7,268 nt of DNA from Zetaproteobacteria bacterium (GTDB lineage Bacteria > Pseudomonadota > Zetaproteobacteria > Mariprofundales > Mariprofundaceae), in NCBI GenBank assembly GCA_021545665.1, contig JAJRTX010000285.1, positions 1 to 7,268 on the forward strand, read 5' to 3'. A program made the position numbers and the translations under genes. Positions 5,244-7,268 of the stretch are shown in pieces; position 1 is the first letter of the stretch; every line of letters begins with the position of its first letter. The notes beneath the pieces were generated by a model. That model ran no database searches. It saw only the letters and a program-made list of their open reading frames with translations, and was not told where the DNA came from.

Positions 5244-5555
5244 ATGTCATCAAGTTATACAAAAGTCGCCAATCTGAGAGAAATCAACTCTGGAAGTATG
5301 CTCAAGGTAACATTACAGGAACAGGACATCCTGCTTGCGAATATTGACGGAAAAATTTATGCAATCGCTGACCAGTGCAGTCATGAAGATGCATCACTTT
5401 ATAATGGTGCACTCAAGGGCAACTGTGTTGAATGTCCCTTGCACAGTAGCCGCTTCAGCTTTGAAACGGGCAAGCCAATGGAACCACCGGCCACCGAAGC
5501 TATCAGAACTTATAAAGTAAAAATAGAAAATGATGATATTTTGATCGCACTATAG
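5244..5555 (+). CDS. Rieske-type [2Fe-2S] ferredoxin
   Basis: A 103-residue soluble electron carrier made of one Rieske domain. The cluster motifs are complete: C45-S-H47 in DQCSHEDASL and C64-P-L-H67 in ECPLHSSRF, with the usual 16-residue spacing between them, and GKPMEPPATEAIRTYKV following as in ferredoxin subunits of oxygenases and NirD-like proteins. Two Cys and two His bind one [2Fe-2S] cluster. There is no signal peptide, Tat motif or membrane anchor, unlike cytochrome bc1 Rieske proteins. Length is typical. No oxygenase, reductase or nitrite reductase gene is adjacent, so its partner is unknown. AGGA at 5233-5236 lies 7 bases before the ATG and supports the start. The half-site cluster at 5165-5212 suggests regulated expression. 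Confidence 0.95.
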   Translation: MSSSYTKVANLREINSGSMLKVTLQEQDILLANIDGKIYAIADQCSHEDASLYNGALKGNCVECPLHSSRFSFETGKPMEPPATEAIRTYKVKIENDDILIAL

Positions 5556-5580
5556 ATAATCGTCAGGGTGACGAATTATC
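5555..5580. terminator. Hairpin between the convergent Rieske and AAA-FHA genes
   Basis: GATAAT-CGTCA (5555-5565) pairs with TGACG-AATTATC (5569-5580) around GGG, with a single-base bulge, filling the 26-base gap between the two stop codons. The T-tract is short (TCTTTAG) on the plus strand, so termination strength is uncertain. Confidence 0.5.
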
Positions 5581-5581
5581 T

Positions 5582-6865
5582 TTAGTGCTTATGCTTGTGC
5601 TTCGACTGGAAAGGGTACTGTAAAATATTAACGGACTCAGTTATGTCTTCCCGCTCTTCTTCCTGCATGCTGGTAAAGGTCAATTCGAAGGAAGCAATCG
5701 TAATAACTTCGCCCAGTTGCAAAGCATGCAGGTCAATCTGCTTCTCACCATTGAATGTGCCATTCTTGCTATTCATATCCTGAATAAATATTTCACTGTC
5801 ATTCAGAATAATCTGAGCGTGCAGACGACTGATACGGGGTTCCTTTAGCACAATATCATTATCACTGTGTCGCCCAATGTTGAAGCGCGACTTGTTGAGT
5901 GGGTATTCACCTATTTTGCGCCCATTCTTGTGCACTATAATTTTCCAGCTAGCCGTAACCTCATGCTCCTTAGAGCTGAGCTCATCGACATCAGAGCTAA
6001 GCTCATCGACATCATCATTTTTCTGTAATACCGGAATATTTTCTACTGGTCGCCCAAATGGTTGCCAGTTTAGCTCATCAATCGAAATCAGTATTATGCT
6101 TTCGCTGATCAGGTTGTCGTTATTGACAAAGGCACAGGTAAGTGCGTGATCCATGAGAACATTAATCAGGCGTGGCCGACCACCGGTATATTCCTGAATC
6201 AGGGGGAAAACATCACTGTTAATGGAAACCGTATGCTTCTCACCGGCTATGTTCAGGCGATGCCTGATATAGTTTTCAATGTCATCATCATCCAGTGCTT
6301 CGAGGTGATAACGCAAACGTGCACGCTGACGCAATTGTTCCAGCTCGGGCTGATCGATAAGCTCATTTAGTTCCGGCTGCCCGATCAAAAACAGGCTTAA
6401 TAATTTTTCACCATCTTGTTCAAATTCAAGCAGTAGACGGATTTCTTCCATCACTTCAGGCGCCAGATTCTGGGCCTCATCGACAATCAGTAAAACGCAT
6501 TTGTTGTTCCTGTGTTGCTCCACAAGATAAGTATAAATCTGATCCAGCAACTCGACTTTGCGATCATGGAAGGACTTGATGCCAAATTCACGCAATAGCA
6601 TCTGTAAAAATTCAATATTAGTCAGTAACGTCTGATGAATTCTGAATGCCAGAGTGGCATCATCCAGCGTGGATAGAAAATCCTGGATAATCAGTGATTT
6701 TCCTGAACCGATTTCGCCGGAAAGAATAAATAACTGGTCGTGATTGCGTACAGCATATTCCATATTTGCCCGGGCACGGGAATGACTGCTGCTTAGATAC
6801 AGATATTTCGGATCGGTTGTCAGCCGAAACGGATGTTCATCCAGATTGAAAAAGTCGTAATACAT
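5582..6865 (-). CDS. ExeA/GspA-like AAA ATPase fused to a C-terminal FHA domain
   Basis: A 427-residue cytoplasmic protein. It opens with MYYDFFNLDEHPFRLTTDPK and YLYLSSSH, the hallmark of ExeA/GspA-type ATPases, which help assemble secretion or cell-envelope machinery. Walker A GEIGSGKS is at 50-57, Walker B VLLIVDEAQNL at 124-134 and a sensor-like LIGQPEL at 160-166; the AAA lid runs to about 265. A linker with two copies of DVDELSS (285-298) leads to an FHA domain (about 308-398) with GRHSDNDIVL, SRLHAQI and NSKNGTFNG, the phosphothreonine-binding signature (R332, S346, N368). The C-terminus ends KHKHKH. Unlike ExeA it has no transmembrane helix or peptidoglycan-binding domain. The frame reaches a GTG at 6922, but the family start and an extended -10 lying inside that extension favour the ATG at 6865. 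It follows the partial outer-membrane gene on the same strand. Confidence 0.92.
   Translation of the reverse strand: MYYDFFNLDEHPFRLTTDPKYLYLSSSHSRARANMEYAVRNHDQLFILSGEIGSGKSLIIQDFLSTLDDATLAFRIHQTLLTNIEFLQMLLREFGIKSFHDRKVELLDQIYTYLVEQHRNNKCVLLIVDEAQNLAPEVMEEIRLLLEFEQDGEKLLSLFLIGQPELNELIDQPELEQLRQRARLRYHLEALDDDDIENYIRHRLNIAGEKHTVSINSDVFPLIQEYTGGRPRLINVLMDHALTCAFVNNDNLISESIILISIDELNWQPFGRPVENIPVLQKNDDVDELSSDVDELSSKEHEVTASWKIIVHKNGRKIGEYPLNKSRFNIGRHSDNDIVLKEPRISRLHAQIILNDSEIFIQDMNSKNGTFNGEKQIDLHALQLGEVITIASFELTFTSMQEEEREDITESVNILQYPFQSKHKHKH
5972..6013. repeat. 21-bp tandem duplication in the AAA-FHA linker
   Basis: Two adjacent 21-base copies (5972-5992 and 5993-6013) differ at one base (5978 against 5999). 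They encode DVDELSS twice in frame, between the ATPase and FHA domains, so copy changes would vary linker length without breaking the frame. Confidence 0.9.
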
Positions 6866-6905
6866 AATCCCAAGTATCCATCTAGTAAAATTTGCACTAC
6901 TGACT

Positions 6906-6914
6906 ATTTTAGCA
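6906..6914 (-). promoter_or_regulatory. Extended -10 promoter candidate for the AAA-FHA gene
   Basis: TGC-TAAAAT on the minus strand is an extended -10 element (TGn plus 5/6 -10 match), giving a start near 6899 and a leader of about 34 bases to the ATG at 6865. The -35 is weak, as is common for extended -10 promoters. Confidence 0.4.
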
Positions 6915-7034
6915 AGTTCCACGTATTAATCGCCAGAAATGTCCGAACTATCGTTCTTGCCGGAAGTGCGTACTTAACATTCCTGTCACACAGAAACAAA
7001 CTTAACGTGTTGATATTTATGGATTTAAAAGAAC

Positions 7035-7056
7035 ATTCCCGTAATGATGAGGGAAT
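7035..7056 (-). terminator. Terminator-like hairpin downstream of the partial outer-membrane gene
   Basis: ATTCCC (7035-7040) and GGGAAT (7051-7056) form an exact 6-bp stem with a 10-base loop. On the minus strand it is followed by GTTCTTTT, about 90 bases after the stop of the gene at 7148; on the plus strand by TTTTGT. It would separate that gene from the AAA-FHA gene. Confidence 0.4.
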
Positions 7057-7122
7057 TTTTGTAGAATGAGCAAGATGACCTATGACTAATTGCATAGCAG
7101 AAAATATGGTAAAAATAGCAAT

Positions 7123-7137
7123 TGGCCCCGTCTTTGC
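7123..7137 (+). promoter_or_regulatory. Sigma54-like -24/-12 motif (tentative)
   Basis: TGGCCCC-GTCT-TTGC keeps the GG and GC pairs at the 12-base spacing of sigma54 promoters and matches the TGGCAC-N5-TTGC pattern well. It points rightward, antisense to the end of the gene at 7148-7268, so it may be a chance match. Confidence 0.2.
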
Positions 7138-7147
7138 CCCAGCCTGA

Positions 7148-7268
7148 CTAGAACTTCACGAATGCCAGCGAATAGTCAAAATTAAACATATCCTGCTCAC
7201 TGATGGCCGTGTAAACCAGTTGCAGGAAGGACAGGTTTTGATCAACCGCACGCGCAAAATTATAAACC
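7148..7268 (-). CDS. C-terminal end of a probable outer-membrane beta-barrel protein (partial)
   Basis: Only the last 39 residues are in the window; the gene continues past the right edge. The fragment reads in the frame VYNFARAVDQNLSFLQLVYT, then AISEQDMFNFDYSLAFVKF and a TAG stop. It shows the alternating polar/hydrophobic pattern of amphipathic strands and ends in phenylalanine, the classic C-terminal signal of outer-membrane barrels recognised by the Bam complex. Aromatic residues are frequent (FNFDY, FVKF). The family cannot be named from this piece. It lies upstream of the AAA-FHA gene on the same strand, with about 280 bases and a hairpin between them, so the two are neighbours but perhaps not one operon. 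It could also be a non-barrel protein that happens to end in Phe. Confidence 0.6.
   Translation of the reverse strand, partial: VYNFARAVDQNLSFLQLVYTAISEQDMFNFDYSLAFVKF

Larger units (their letters stand above)
6923..7147. other. AT-rich intergenic region
   Basis: This gap lies between the partial outer-membrane gene and the AAA-FHA gene. Short open frames on both strands have no ribosome site or recognisable protein character. It holds the terminator-like hairpin at 7035-7056, a long-loop inverted repeat AATTGC/GCAATT (7088-7093, 7118-7123) and a sigma54-like motif at 7123-7137. Confidence 0.6.

Noticed and set aside
5595..6370. Plus-strand frames at 5595-5783, 5877-6149 and 6146-6370
   Set aside because: Antisense to the AAA-FHA gene, whose motifs are complete in its own frame.
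6866..6922. GTG start extending the AAA-FHA protein by 19 residues
   Set aside because: The family begins at MYYDFF, and an extended -10 box falls inside the extension.
6833..7095. Frames at 6833-7069 (plus) and 6904-7095 (minus)
   Set aside because: AT-rich, without ribosome sites or recognisable domains, and crossing promoter and hairpin signals.
7088..7123. Inverted repeat AATTGC/GCAATT with a 24-base loop
   Set aside because: Short AT-rich arms with a long loop; likely by chance.

Overview
The window looks like a chromosomal segment from a gammaproteobacterium of moderate GC. The truncated Uup at the left edge matches my memory of the E. coli protein through its interdomain linker. The HDOD protein, the YhbQ-like GIY-YIG protein, the DUF465 protein and the ExeA-type ATPase also suit this class. 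No rRNA, tRNA, CRISPR array, insertion sequence or integrase is visible. The species cannot be fixed from sequence alone.

Layout. Positions 1-853 (minus) hold the N-terminal 284 residues of an ABC-F ATPase (Uup). A divergent promoter region separates it from a small plus-strand operon: a DUF465 helical protein (965-1174) and an unusual thioredoxin-fold protein with a HEAT-like C-terminus (1203-1853). This operon converges on an HDOD signalling protein (2063-2920, minus). The gap between them is almost filled by a pair of inverted REP-like palindromic units (1862-2047). A GIY-YIG protein (3027-3302, plus) converges, with a 3-base gap, on a degenerate receiver-like protein (3306-3707, minus). 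Overlapping divergent promoters near 3721-3771 serve the latter and a pair of small plus-strand hypothetical genes (3810-4049 and the Cys-rich 4071-4523). That pair is preceded by a leader hairpin ending in six T residues.

The right part is more AT-rich and looks more accessory. An orphan Xre/MbcA/ParS-type antitoxin-like protein (4551-4955, minus) converges on the Cys-rich gene over a shared terminator hairpin. A 288-base gap upstream of a Rieske ferredoxin (5244-5555, plus) holds a cluster of CAGGTT/AACCTG half-sites. The Rieske gene converges over another hairpin on an ExeA/GspA-like AAA ATPase fused to an FHA domain (5582-6865, minus). The right edge cuts a minus-strand gene (7148-7268) of which only the last 39 residues, ending in Phe, are present. 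They resemble the final strands of an outer-membrane beta-barrel.

No single pathway links all the genes. Several are signalling or regulatory: the HDOD protein, the pseudo-receiver, the AAA-FHA ATPase and the Xre-type regulator. The most interesting architectures are the thioredoxin-HEAT protein, the AAA-FHA ATPase beside a probable outer-membrane protein, the Cys-rich pair with a possible attenuator, and the half-site array before the Rieske gene.
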